From: Butyrivibrio sp.
Lineage (GTDB): Bacteria > Bacillota > Clostridia > Lachnospirales > Lachnospiraceae
Length of the DNA: 64,000 nt
Direction of reading: 5' to 3'
NCBI GenBank assembly: GCA_015056655.1
Contig: SVFV01000008.1
Location: 58,835 to 122,834, forward strand
The stretch's first letter is position 1, and every line of letters begins with the position of its first letter. Of the stretch, positions 53,382-62,167 are shown piece after piece. A model generated the notes under the pieces. That model saw only the letters and a program-made list of their open reading frames with translations. It did not search any database and was not told the DNA's origin. Position numbers and translations under genes: made by a program.

Positions 53382-54725
53382 ATGAAGAAAAGTATTACTA
53401 AAATTATTACTGCAATGTTTCATGATGGATCATATAGAATTTTGAAATCTATTGCATTACTTTCATTTATTATTTTGACAATGATAACAGTTTTCTTTTC
53501 TGTTCCTATGTCAACTTATGCCAAAACATACAAATCGACCTATAAGATTACAAAGGATAATAAAAAATATAAGAAGACCCTATCTAATGGCGATGTGATA
53601 AAACTCACTATAAAATCAGGCTCAAAAAAGATAAATTTTAAAGATTTAACTATCAAATCATCAAATAAAAAAATAGTATCTGTAAGCAAGGATAAAAAGA
53701 CTCTTACTGCTCACAAAAAAGGAACAGCGAAAATCACTGTTTTATCAAAGAAAAACAAAAAGCTTAAATGCGTTATCAATATAACTGTTAAGAATAAATC
53801 AAATTTGTCAAAGCTGAAAAAGCTCACTATAATAGTCCCTTCAACTTTTAAAGACTATTATAATGAGCAAGGAAAATCTATGTCTTTATATATCGGTGAC
53901 ACTCTCACACTATCTTATAAAGCAGATCCTTCTGATGCTGATACAAGTAAGGTTAAGTGGTCATCTTCTAATTCTTCTGTAGTAACTATAAATCAAAGTG
54001 GAACGATAAATTGTCTTGCGGAAGGTTCTGCTACTATATACGTCAAGGATACTAAAAACAATGTTGAAGACTCGCTTTCAATCTCTGTTAATCGTAATCC
54101 GGCAAATGACATAGAAAGGGAGTTAAAAAAGTTTAACATACGATTCCTTATTAAGGAATATAATGACTATAACAATTACGTTGGATTCCCGGACAATAGT
54201 GTGCTTAATATATATAAAAGCAGTAGCAAGGACAAAGATTTAATTGGTTATTATATTGATTATGGGGCATTTAAAGAAAACGCTGGTCAAATAAAATATG
54301 GTTGGTGGGGAGTGAATACAAAAGGTTATTTGATTTCCACATCAAAGAATAATATTAGTATAAATAAACAAGGACATATATTATATGACGGAGAAACATC
54401 AAGCAGTGCTGGGTATCCATCAAAAGTAGCTTATTACCAAAGTGATAACTTATTTATTCGTAGGGAATGGATAAACGGAGATGATGTTTATCAAATTTAT
54501 GTATTCGGAGCAAATAATTTTTCTGCTGGCTTTAACGCTAATCATGACGATTATAGCGAAACAGAATTTAAAAAGTTTAAGGGAAGTTTCACACTAGAAT
54601 CTTCAGATGAAAATTCCTACGAATTGTACACCTATGATAAGGTTACAGATACGTTCACATATAAATTTACTGGATATGGCTATAATTATAGCGAAACCCT
54701 TACCAGATATAACGGTCCGCAGTGA
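53382..54725 (+). CDS. secreted Ig-like domain protein
   Basis: A 447-residue secreted protein, AT-richer than its neighbours. It has an unusually long N-terminal segment before the signal helix (about 24-46, ending STYAK). A lysine-rich Ig-like domain follows at about 55-140 (KKIVSVSKDKKTLTAHKKGTAKITV), then a Big_2 domain at about 145-240 (SSNSSVVTINQSGTINCLAEGSATIYV). A C-terminal aromatic-rich domain of about 200 residues that I do not recognise ends it. AAGGAGAAGG sets the start. Its stop is three bases from the stop of the convergent HAD gene with no terminator between. Confidence 0.75.
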   Translation: MKKSITKIITAMFHDGSYRILKSIALLSFIILTMITVFFSVPMSTYAKTYKSTYKITKDNKKYKKTLSNGDVIKLTIKSGSKKINFKDLTIKSSNKKIVSVSKDKKTLTAHKKGTAKITVLSKKNKKLKCVINITVKNKSNLSKLKKLTIIVPSTFKDYYNEQGKSMSLYIGDTLTLSYKADPSDADTSKVKWSSSNSSVVTINQSGTINCLAEGSATIYVKDTKNNVEDSLSISVNRNPANDIERELKKFNIRFLIKEYNDYNNYVGFPDNSVLNIYKSSSKDKDLIGYYIDYGAFKENAGQIKYGWWGVNTKGYLISTSKNNISINKQGHILYDGETSSSAGYPSKVAYYQSDNLFIRREWINGDDVYQIYVFGANNFSAGFNANHDDYSETEFKKFKGSFTLESSDENSYELYTYDKVTDTFTYKFTGYGYNYSETLTRYNGPQ

Positions 54726-54728
54726 ACC

Positions 54729-55541
54729 TTACGTCAAGGGGCGATAAAAGCCGATTCTCTCAAATGCTCTTAGAATGGAATCCTCATCATTGGTTCCGAT
54801 TACACATTTGAATTCTTTCTTCATCTCATCCGGCGCATTGCCCATCAGGAACGGTATACCAACTGCACGCAGCATATCTGCATCGTTAAAATGATCCCCG
54901 AAGGCAACCGCTCTATCCGTAGCAATATTCATTTTTTGACATATACACTCCACACCGCTGGCTTTTGTTATTCCCTTACCCATAACCTCCAAAAGAGTAT
55001 CAGAAGATTTAACAATAGAAAGATAAGGAAATCTGTTTTTCAAATCATTTTCAATCGCGCATATGTCATCAGGCTCACACATACAAAGCACTTTTCCAAC
55101 AACCGCATCCTCAGAGAGAAGCTCTATGCTGCCCTCCGTTGCATTAACTTCTACAATCTCTTCCTCTCTCTGTATGCGCTTGTCTGACCTGTCATTAACA
55201 ATCCACAGTTCCTCAGAGTATACGTTCCAGGTACAATTAAAATGATTACCTTCGAGATATGAAATAATTTCTTTTGCATCCTCCGCTGAAACTCCATCTG
55301 AACGAATTATCGTATTTTTGTCATCAATTATCAGCGCCCCGCTATAGCAAATCATTGGATAAACAAAACCATATCTGTTAAAAATCGGACGAACACCCTG
55401 AGGTCCACGCGCAGTCACTATTACAAACGGTATCCCGGCACTTCTTAGTGCATTTAAAACCTTCAAAGTGCTATCAAGTATCCTGTGTTTACTGTTTAAG
55501 AGTGTACCGTCTATATCTGAAAATACTATCTGAAAGTCCAT
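54729..55541 (-). CDS. Cof-type HAD-IIB family hydrolase
   Basis: A 270-residue HAD phosphatase. Motif I is FSDIDGTLLNS with the nucleophile Asp and acid/base Asp, motif II is VTARGP near 42, motif III Lys near 195 and motif IV GDHFNDADML near 217. The C2B-type cap between motifs II and III places it in the Cof/YbiV group that dephosphorylates sugar phosphates or cofactors. AAGGTGAG supports the start. It is directly downstream of the sugar importer operon but has a terminator between, so linkage is loose. Confidence 0.9.
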   Translation of the reverse strand: MDFQIVFSDIDGTLLNSKHRILDSTLKVLNALRSAGIPFVIVTARGPQGVRPIFNRYGFVYPMICYSGALIIDDKNTIIRSDGVSAEDAKEIISYLEGNHFNCTWNVYSEELWIVNDRSDKRIQREEEIVEVNATEGSIELLSEDAVVGKVLCMCEPDDICAIENDLKNRFPYLSIVKSSDTLLEVMGKGITKASGVECICQKMNIATDRAVAFGDHFNDADMLRAVGIPFLMGNAPDEMKKEFKCVIGTNDEDSILRAFERIGFYRPLT

Positions 55542-55568
55542 TTCTCACCTTGACTTAATAAGTTAAAA

Positions 55569-55594
55569 GGGGCAGAGAATAATATCCCTGCCCT
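55569..55594 (-). terminator. terminator of the sugar ABC operon
   Basis: GGGCAG (55570-55575) pairs with CTGCCC (55588-55593). On the minus strand the stem is followed by CTTTTAACTTATT. Confidence 0.65.
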
Positions 55595-55612
55595 AAAACC
55601 GCTACATTACTC

Positions 55613-56848
55613 TCAGTCTTTTAACAGTTCAAGTCTAGAAGGATCGTTAGCAAATACTTCTTTAGCATTCTCCTTGGTAACAGCTACCGGAGGAAGCTCA
55701 TAAATCGGAACCTCTATAACTCCGTTGTCTGTTGTTACATCTGTAGAAGGCATTCCGTTACCTGCCTGAAGAGAATCTATAATTTCAATAGTCTTAGCTA
55801 CAAGATCTTCTGTAGGCTTAGCTACTGTAGAGTACTGTCTTCCGGACCATACCCATTCTACAGATTCGTTCTCTGCATCAAGACCTGATACAACCGGAAT
55901 CTCCTGACCTGCATTCTCACAAGCTGTGATGCAGGCACGTGCTATACCATCATTAGGGCAAAGAACGCCGTGAATCTCTTTATCTGAATAGAATCCTGAA
56001 AGAAGTGAATCCATTCTTGACTGAGCCTTTGAGTTATCCCAGTCAACTGTTGCACACTGAGTGAAATCAGTCTGACCGGATACAACTACAAGTGTACCAT
56101 CATCAATCTTGTCCTGAAGAATTGACATAGCACCTGTGAAGAAGTTAGGAGCGTTGGGATCAGCAGGGCCGCCACCGAAAAGCTCGATATTGTAAGGACC
56201 TTCACCCTTCTTCTCAGCAAGGCCATCGAGAAGAGCCTGTGCCTGTATCTCACCGGTCTTTACGCTACCAAACTGTACAACGCCGTCAACACCTGTTGTA
56301 TTCTCAAGAAGTCTGTCATAACCAAGAACATAAACACCTGATTCTTTTGCTTTCTCAAGTACTGATCCAAGCTGTGAACCATCAACAGCACCTACTACGA
56401 TAACCTTGGCACCGTTCTCAATCATTGACTCTATCTGCTGTTGCTGCTGTGTAACCTTCTGGTCTGCAGCCTGTACTAATGGTGTATATCCTGCTGCTTC
56501 AAGCTGTTCAGTAAACATTGTTTCAGCTTCTTTCCAGTTCTGTGTTCCAAGCCATGGAAGAGAAATACCGATTGTTGCACCTTCCTCAAATCCCGGGAAC
56601 TCAGTAGCTGCAGCTGTTTCTTCTGTTGCAGCATCCTCAGCTGTTTCTGTAGCAGCTGTCTCTTCTGTTGTCTCTGTTTCCTGTGCTGTCTCTGTTTCTG
56701 TAGTTTCTTCAGCAGGAGCTGTTTCTTCAGATGCAGGCGCATTGTCCTGTGCCGGTGCGCTTCCTTCTCTTCCACCTGCACATCCAGTGAGTGATGCAGC
56801 CATAAGTGTAGTTACCATCACCATTGACAAAAGTGTTCTTCTTTTCAT
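55613..56848 (-). CDS. chvE: multiple-monosaccharide ABC transporter substrate-binding lipoprotein
   Basis: A 411-residue lipoprotein. The lipobox SLTGC places the lipidated Cys at residue 22, followed by a Thr/Glu/Ala-rich linker to about residue 85. The periplasmic-binding-protein type 1 fold then shows GISLPWLGTQNWKEAE, GYDRLLENTTGVDGVVQFGS, CPNDGIARACITACENAG and VSGLDAENESVEW. These match the ChvE/XylF group that binds glucose, galactose, xylose or arabinose. It is last in the operon, after mmsA and mmsB. A palindromic hairpin sits in the gap before it. Exact sugar is not determined. Confidence 0.9.
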   Translation of the reverse strand: MKRRTLLSMVMVTTLMAASLTGCAGGREGSAPAQDNAPASEETAPAEETTETETAQETETTEETAATETAEDAATEETAAATEFPGFEEGATIGISLPWLGTQNWKEAETMFTEQLEAAGYTPLVQAADQKVTQQQQQIESMIENGAKVIVVGAVDGSQLGSVLEKAKESGVYVLGYDRLLENTTGVDGVVQFGSVKTGEIQAQALLDGLAEKKGEGPYNIELFGGGPADPNAPNFFTGAMSILQDKIDDGTLVVVSGQTDFTQCATVDWDNSKAQSRMDSLLSGFYSDKEIHGVLCPNDGIARACITACENAGQEIPVVSGLDAENESVEWVWSGRQYSTVAKPTEDLVAKTIEIIDSLQAGNGMPSTDVTTDNGVIEVPIYELPPVAVTKENAKEVFANDPSRLELLKD

Positions 56849-56896
56849 TTTTCATTCCTCCTTAGTTATTAACATATCGTGCACTTAATATGTAAG

Positions 56897-56918
56897 GCCG
56901 TACAGCAGTGCTGTAGGC
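56897..56918 (-). promoter_or_regulatory. intercistronic stem-loop before chvE
   Basis: TACAGCAGTGCTGTA (56901-56915) is a perfect palindrome flanked by GCC/GGC. There is no T tract, so it is more likely an mRNA-stabilising or processing hairpin ahead of the highly expressed binding protein gene than a terminator. Confidence 0.45.
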
Positions 56919-56940
56919 ATGCCTCCAATTTAACATTTCA

Positions 56941-58161
56941 TTAAGCTGATTTTTCCTCTTTTCCCGGGAAAATCCTTCCAATAATAGATGCCTTTCCGGT
57001 GCTCTTGTTGTATACATCAAACGCTACAGCTGCAAGAAGTACAAATCCCTTGATTACCTGTGTGCGGTCAGCACCGACACCCATGAGCATAAGTCCGTTG
57101 TTAAGAACAGCCATAACGAGTCCACCGACGATTGTTGCAAGGATTGTACCCACACCACCTGAAACGGCTGCACCACCGATGAATACTGACGCAATAGCAT
57201 CCATTTCCCATGAGGTTCCATCTGCAGGACCTGCAGCTGTGGATCTGCCCACGAACAGAATACCTGCTACCGCTGCAAGGAATGACATATTCATCATTGT
57301 AAGAAAATATGTCTTCTTAACATTTACACCAGAAAGAGCTGCAGCTGCTTTATTACCACCTACTGCATATACGTGACGTCCGAACTTGGTACGCTGTGTA
57401 ATGATGTGATAGATAATAGTCAGAATCAAAAGTATAAGACCCGGAACCGGGAAAGATGTTCCAACTCTTCCTGTGCCAAATAGCCATGTGAAATATCCTA
57501 TTATCACCGATACCAGAATCACCCTGACTATTACCGCCCACAGAGGATCCTTAGTACCGTTACCATTATCTGAATACTTGTATTTTTTCACCTGTCCAAT
57601 TATGAAACAAAAGATACCAATAAGCCCCAGAAGGAGTGTTGAATTATTCATTCCTGTAAAAGCCGGTCCCCATTCAGGTAAATATCCTGCTCCGAACCAC
57701 TTAAGCTGCTCAGGTGCCGGAACTGAGATCGATCTTGAAATCCAGATAACTCCACCTCTGAATATCATCATTCCGCCAAGTGTAGTAATAAATCCCGGAA
57801 TACCAAGCTGTGAAAGGAAGAAGCCATGCCATGCTCCTGCAAGGAGACCTATTCCTAAAGCAATAAGAACTGCACACCACCAGGGGATGTTATAGTTTTT
57901 GGCAACAAGGGCCATTACCATTCCGGCAAAGCCCGCCACGGAACCTACCGACAGATCGATCTGTCCTATTACAATAACCATGAGCATTCCAAGCGCCAGG
58001 ATAAGTACATATGCATTACCTGATATAAGATTCTGTACATTAGATGAGGTAAGCATTCTTCCGCCTGAAATAATATTAAAAATAATAGCCAGTGCAGCCA
58101 AAGCAAGAACCATTGTGTATTGACGAAGATCTCCGCCAAGTACTTGTTTTATGTATTTCAT
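56941..58161 (-). CDS. mmsB: multiple-monosaccharide ABC transporter permease
   Basis: A 406-residue membrane permease of the XylH/GguB type with about ten hydrophobic helices. VIGQIDLSVGSVAGFAGMV near 64 and the C-terminal GGAAVSGGVGTILATIVGGLVMAVLNNGL region are the EAA-like family motifs. An extra loop with charged residues (KKYKYSDNGNGTKD, about 192) distinguishes this longer class from RbsC. It starts 33 bases after mmsA. It forms the channel for the sugar bound by ChvE. Confidence 0.92.
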   Translation of the reverse strand: MKYIKQVLGGDLRQYTMVLALAALAIIFNIISGGRMLTSSNVQNLISGNAYVLILALGMLMVIVIGQIDLSVGSVAGFAGMVMALVAKNYNIPWWCAVLIALGIGLLAGAWHGFFLSQLGIPGFITTLGGMMIFRGGVIWISRSISVPAPEQLKWFGAGYLPEWGPAFTGMNNSTLLLGLIGIFCFIIGQVKKYKYSDNGNGTKDPLWAVIVRVILVSVIIGYFTWLFGTGRVGTSFPVPGLILLILTIIYHIITQRTKFGRHVYAVGGNKAAAALSGVNVKKTYFLTMMNMSFLAAVAGILFVGRSTAAGPADGTSWEMDAIASVFIGGAAVSGGVGTILATIVGGLVMAVLNNGLMLMGVGADRTQVIKGFVLLAAVAFDVYNKSTGKASIIGRIFPGKEEKSA

Positions 58162-58194
58162 TATCTCAATCCATCCTTTCGTAACTCGTATATA

Positions 58195-59730
58195 TCAATT
58201 CGCAGTAATTGTCATTCGTTTCATCAGCTCTTCCTGAGTCGCATCCTTACTATCGATTTCTCCTGTGATGGTACCTTCAAATATTGTATAAATTCTGTCT
58301 GCCATTCCCAGCAGCTCCGGAAGCTCAGATGATACCAGTATTACTGCCTTGCCGGAATCCGCCAGCTGATGAATAAGCTTGTAAATTTCATACTTTGCAC
58401 CAACATCAATTCCTCGTGTCGGTTCATCAAGAATCAATATATCCGGTTCCGTAAACATCCATTTTGAAAGAACAACCTTCTGCTGATTTCCTCCTGAGAG
58501 GGTTGTAACACCTACATCAACGCTCGATGTTTTTATTTTCAGTGACTTTCTGTAATCCTCAGCAGCTCTTTTTTCTTTGTTCAAATTCAAAAGTCTTCTG
58601 TCTTTAATCTTGTCAAGGTTCGCAGATACTACTGTTTTCCTGATGGAATCGAGAAGATTTAAGCCGAGATTCTTTCTGTCCTCAGGCACATAAGCAACTC
58701 CGTGCTTAATCGCCGATTCAACCGATGTAAGCTTCACTTCACGCCCCTTTATCTTGATAGTGCCTCCGCGATAAATACCGAAGTTTCTGCCAAAAAGCGA
58801 TCTCATCAGCTCTGTTCTGCCTGCCCCCATCAGACCGGCAAAGCCAACAATTTCGCCCTCTCTGACGTTAAAACCTGCATGCTTACATAGCATTCTGCCC
58901 TGTACATCAGGATCTTCCACACACCAGTCAGAAACTTCAAATATGACATCACCAATGTGAGGCTCATGTTCCGGGTAACGGTTTTCGATGGATCGACCAA
59001 CCATTGATTTAATGATTTTGTCCTCATCTACCTTACCGGCTTCAACGTCATAGCTCTCCACCGTCTGACCATCTCTTATTACAGTCACCGCATCGGAAAC
59101 CTCTGCAATCTCATTAAGTTTATGTGAGATCATTATGCAGGTTATCCCTCTGCTCCTTAAGTCCTTCATGAGATTAAGAAGATTGGCAGAATCAGCTTCA
59201 TTGAGTGCTGAAGTGGGCTCATCCAGTATTAACAGTTTTACGTTTTTGGAAAGTGCTTTTGCAATCTCTACGAGCTGCTGTTGTCCAACTCCGAGATGCT
59301 TAATAAGAATATCAGGATTTATAGAAAGTCCGACTTTTTTAAGGATTTCGCTTGTACGCTTTTTCTCCTCGTTCCAGTCGATCAATCCCTTTTTGATGAT
59401 TTCATTACCCATGAAAATGTTCTCTGTTATGGATAACTCAGGGATCATTGTCAGTTCCTGATGAATGATTGCTATACCCGCCGCTTCAGATTCCTTAATA
59501 TTACGAAATTTCATTTCCCGGTCCATATAGATTATCTTGCCGCTATATGATCCATAAGGATATACACCTGAAAGAACCTTCATCAGTGTCGATTTCCCCG
59601 CGCCGTTTTCACCGCAGATTGCGTGAATGGTGCCTTTCTTCACTGAGAGGTTGACATTATCAAGCGCTTTTACAGCCGGAAATTCTTTTGTAATACTTTT
59701 CATCTGAAGTATAAAAGAATCTTTCCCCAT
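58195..59730 (-). CDS. mmsA: multiple-monosaccharide ABC transporter ATP-binding protein
   Basis: A 511-residue double ATPase of the sugar CUT2 class. The first cassette has Walker A GENGAGKSTLMK near 41, signature LGVGQQQLVEIAKAL and Walker B LLILDEPTSAL. The second has the degenerate P-loop GLMGAGRTELMRSL near 295, signature LSGGNQQKVVLSKW and DILILDEPTRGIDVGAKYEIY. The degenerate second P-loop is normal for RbsA/XylG proteins. It is the first transport gene after the ROK regulator, separated by 43 bases. Confidence 0.94.
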   Translation of the reverse strand: MGKDSFILQMKSITKEFPAVKALDNVNLSVKKGTIHAICGENGAGKSTLMKVLSGVYPYGSYSGKIIYMDREMKFRNIKESEAAGIAIIHQELTMIPELSITENIFMGNEIIKKGLIDWNEEKKRTSEILKKVGLSINPDILIKHLGVGQQQLVEIAKALSKNVKLLILDEPTSALNEADSANLLNLMKDLRSRGITCIMISHKLNEIAEVSDAVTVIRDGQTVESYDVEAGKVDEDKIIKSMVGRSIENRYPEHEPHIGDVIFEVSDWCVEDPDVQGRMLCKHAGFNVREGEIVGFAGLMGAGRTELMRSLFGRNFGIYRGGTIKIKGREVKLTSVESAIKHGVAYVPEDRKNLGLNLLDSIRKTVVSANLDKIKDRRLLNLNKEKRAAEDYRKSLKIKTSSVDVGVTTLSGGNQQKVVLSKWMFTEPDILILDEPTRGIDVGAKYEIYKLIHQLADSGKAVILVSSELPELLGMADRIYTIFEGTITGEIDSKDATQEELMKRMTITAN

Positions 59731-59773
59731 AATTTGTAGCTCCTCCCTTTTTTATACCTAAAGAGTATATTGA

Positions 59774-60985
59774 CTATTTAGCCAGATACTCACTTGGTTT
59801 CCTCAATACTCTGTCAGTAGCTATTGCAGCAGCCCCGTAAAGTGTCGGATCAAAACTCAGTTTTGAGATTTCAATCTTAACCCTGCTTCCAATAGCCGGC
59901 AGTATTCTGCTTTTCACAATCTCATTTATAGTTGGCAAAAGTAAATCCCCGGCAGCTGCCATACTATCACCTATGACTATCTCCTCAGGATCATAGGCAT
60001 TTATGAGTGTCACGCAGCCATATCCAATGTACTTAGCAATTTCTTCAATTAATTTCTTAGCTTTTATATCACCATTTCTGGCCGCATCGAATACTCTCGT
60101 GCATGCTTCCTGACGATTTTCATAGCTCTTATTAAAGAGTTCCGGTAATTCAATTTCTGCTCTTGTAAGAAAAGCAGATGTTGAACAATAAAGCTCAAGA
60201 CAACCTCTGTTTCCACACTCACAGACAGGTCCTTGATAATCAATACTGATATGGCCAATTTCACTTGCGATTCCAAGATTTCCCAGTAAAAGTCTGTCAT
60301 GGTCGACAATTCCGGAACCTACACCTTCCCCTACCAGGAAATAGGCCAGGGAATTAAGTGGCCTGTTGTGATTGCCAAACCACCATTCTGCAAGGGCTCC
60401 GGCATTAGCATCCTGCTCTATAAACACCGGTTTATCAAAAGCATCCTTAAATTCCTCGACAAAATTCACATACTGCCAGCTGTGCATCCTTGTGACCATT
60501 GCAATGTGCCCTTCTTTTCGAAGATATGGTCCCGGAACAGCAAGACCAATGGCTACAACCTTAGGAAATTCTTTAAGGAGTTCATTTACCTGATGCTTCA
60601 TATCTTTGAGCACCTCTGCAGGATCATCATCAAGGCTGAACTCTGTCTCCTGCTGTCTGTAATCTTTTCCCGAGATATCAAAAACTCCTATAGCAAAGAC
60701 ATGTCTTGAAAACTTAATTCCAATCACCAGATTCTGCTCCGCATTAAGTCTTATACCAATAGAGCGTCTGTTTCCATTTCCCTTAACAATACCGACTTCG
60801 GAAACAATCCCCATATCTATCAGATATGCTACAAGCTTGGTTATGGATGCCTGTGTCAGTCCCATTATCTTGGCTATCTCAGCTCTTGTGCATATTTCCT
60901 TTTGTTGAAGAATCCTTACTATCGCCGAGCGATTCATCTCAGTAAGGTCACTGGTATTATTTCCTGCAACCTCTTTTATGCTCAT
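59774..60985 (-). CDS. ROK family transcriptional regulator (XylR/NagC type)
   Basis: A 403-residue ROK repressor. A winged helix-turn-helix lies at about 15-70 (TRAEIAKIMGLTQASITKLVAYLIDMG). The ROK sugar-binding domain follows with AIGLAVPGP, EQDANAGALAEWWFG, FLVGEGVGSGIV, EIGHISID and the zinc motif CECGNRGCLELY near 245. A sugar or sugar phosphate should relieve repression. It precedes the mmsA-mmsB-chvE genes on the same strand and probably controls them and itself. The start ATG 60985 follows GAGAGG; the GTG two codons earlier lies inside that site. Confidence 0.92.
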   Translation of the reverse strand: MSIKEVAGNNTSDLTEMNRSAIVRILQQKEICTRAEIAKIMGLTQASITKLVAYLIDMGIVSEVGIVKGNGNRRSIGIRLNAEQNLVIGIKFSRHVFAIGVFDISGKDYRQQETEFSLDDDPAEVLKDMKHQVNELLKEFPKVVAIGLAVPGPYLRKEGHIAMVTRMHSWQYVNFVEEFKDAFDKPVFIEQDANAGALAEWWFGNHNRPLNSLAYFLVGEGVGSGIVDHDRLLLGNLGIASEIGHISIDYQGPVCECGNRGCLELYCSTSAFLTRAEIELPELFNKSYENRQEACTRVFDAARNGDIKAKKLIEEIAKYIGYGCVTLINAYDPEEIVIGDSMAAAGDLLLPTINEIVKSRILPAIGSRVKIEISKLSFDPTLYGAAAIATDRVLRKPSEYLAK

Positions 60986-61009
60986 ATTCACCTCTCATAA
61001 TTGCTTTCA

Positions 61010-61064
61010 ACTGTTAATTACTTAACACTGTTAATACATTATACTCATTCAGCATTTTGGTCAA
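61010..61064 (-). promoter_or_regulatory. promoter and likely ROK operator
   Basis: On the minus strand TTGACC (61064-61059), a 15-bp spacer and TATAAT (61043-61038). Immediately downstream are two overlapping palindromes TTAAC-act-GTTAA (61022-61034) and GTTAA-ttac-TTAAC (61013-61026), also readable as direct repeats ACTGTTAAT 17 bases apart. This position fits an autoregulatory repressor site. Confidence 0.55.
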
Positions 61065-61160
61065 TAAAAATCAAAGAATTTTATAATCTTTGTAATAATA
61101 TTACAAAAATATCATCTTACTTTTGCGTATAAGTTTTTACTTTAATGATTATTTATGAAT

Positions 61161-61205
61161 AAAAATGACCACTATACCTATCAAATTGGTATAGTGGTCA
61201 TTTTT
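61161..61205. terminator. bidirectional terminator upstream of the ROK promoter
   Basis: AAAAATGACCACTATACC (61161-61178) pairs perfectly with GGTATAGTGGTCATTTTT (61188-61205). It ends the TtcA-like gene on the minus strand. Confidence 0.88.
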
Positions 61206-61217
61206 ATTACACCCTTT

Positions 61218-62084
61218 TTAATATTCATCCAGGAAATGATGTCTCACACCATCCTTTTTATACTCAATTACAGTATCTAAGTGGACGTTTTCAACGCTTT
61301 TAAAAATATTGGACTCGACAAATGGGTTGGTCTTTTTGAGTTCTGCTATCAGTCTCTTAGTATCCAGTCGTTTACTTGGCGTTGTTCCATCATCACGCAA
61401 TGTGGAGCATGAATCAGTAAAATGACATGCACACTGGAGAAAACGTAGTTCATTATAATCTCTCCATGCGCATATATCTGCTTCTCTTATCAGATACATT
61501 GGCCTTATGAGTTCCATTCCCTCGAAGTTAGTGCTATGAAGCTTCGGCATCATAGTCTGAATCTGACCGCCATGGAGCATACTCATAAGTATTGTTTCAA
61601 TAACATCATCATAGTGGTGACCTAGAGCAATCTTGTTGCAGCCAAGCTCTTTTGCTTTACTGTACAGATACCCTCTTCTCATTCTTGCACAGAGATAGCA
61701 GGGATTCTTTTCTATTACATCTACCGTATCAAATATTGTGCTTTCAAATATGGTTACAGGAATTCCAAGTGATTTTGCGTTACTTTCTATAAGTTTTCTA
61801 TTTTCCAGATGATATCCGGGATCCATTACAAGGAATGTCAGATCAAACTGAACCTGTCTATGACGCTGTATTTCCTGGAAAAGCTTTGCCATTAGCATCG
61901 AATCCTTTCCACCGGATATACAGACGGCGATATGGTCACCTTCTTCAATTAGCTTATAAGTTTTGCAAGCTCTGGCAAAGGGTGAAAAAAGCTGTTTATG
62001 AAACTTTTTCTGAATGCTTTTTTCTGCGCGCTTTATGGTGTCTTCTTGTTCCGTCTGACCATTTATTTCTGATATTTCTTCCAT
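61218..62084 (-). CDS. TtcA-like tRNA 2-thiolation protein
   Basis: A 288-residue PP-loop ATPase. The ATP-binding loop is CISGGKDSMLMAK at 55-67, and the CYLCARMRRG motif places Cys129 and Cys132, which with a later cysteine (in the QCACHF segment) bind a 4Fe-4S cluster. ALGHHYDDVIETILMSML is the family's second signature. TtcA converts cytidine 32 of tRNA to 2-thiocytidine; related TtuA-type proteins modify other bases, so the exact position is not certain. It lies alone between terminator and pfkB-type gene. Confidence 0.88.
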   Translation of the reverse strand: MEEISEINGQTEQEDTIKRAEKSIQKKFHKQLFSPFARACKTYKLIEEGDHIAVCISGGKDSMLMAKLFQEIQRHRQVQFDLTFLVMDPGYHLENRKLIESNAKSLGIPVTIFESTIFDTVDVIEKNPCYLCARMRRGYLYSKAKELGCNKIALGHHYDDVIETILMSMLHGGQIQTMMPKLHSTNFEGMELIRPMYLIREADICAWRDYNELRFLQCACHFTDSCSTLRDDGTTPSKRLDTKRLIAELKKTNPFVESNIFKSVENVHLDTVIEYKKDGVRHHFLDEY

Positions 62085-62167
62085 ACTTCTAAAATTCCTT
62101 ACTTCTTACATTTCCAGTATATTTGCCCTTTTGGAATAGGAGCTCTCATAATGATAGCACAAAATGC

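Noticed and set aside
56406..56888. A 160-residue plus-strand open frame rich in Ser, Val and Ala
   Set aside because: It is the antisense shadow of the Thr/Glu/Ala-rich linker of the chvE lipoprotein.
57473..57895. A 140-residue plus-strand frame opposite the permease
   Set aside because: It is antisense to mmsB, has no family features, and the permease frame is clearly coding.
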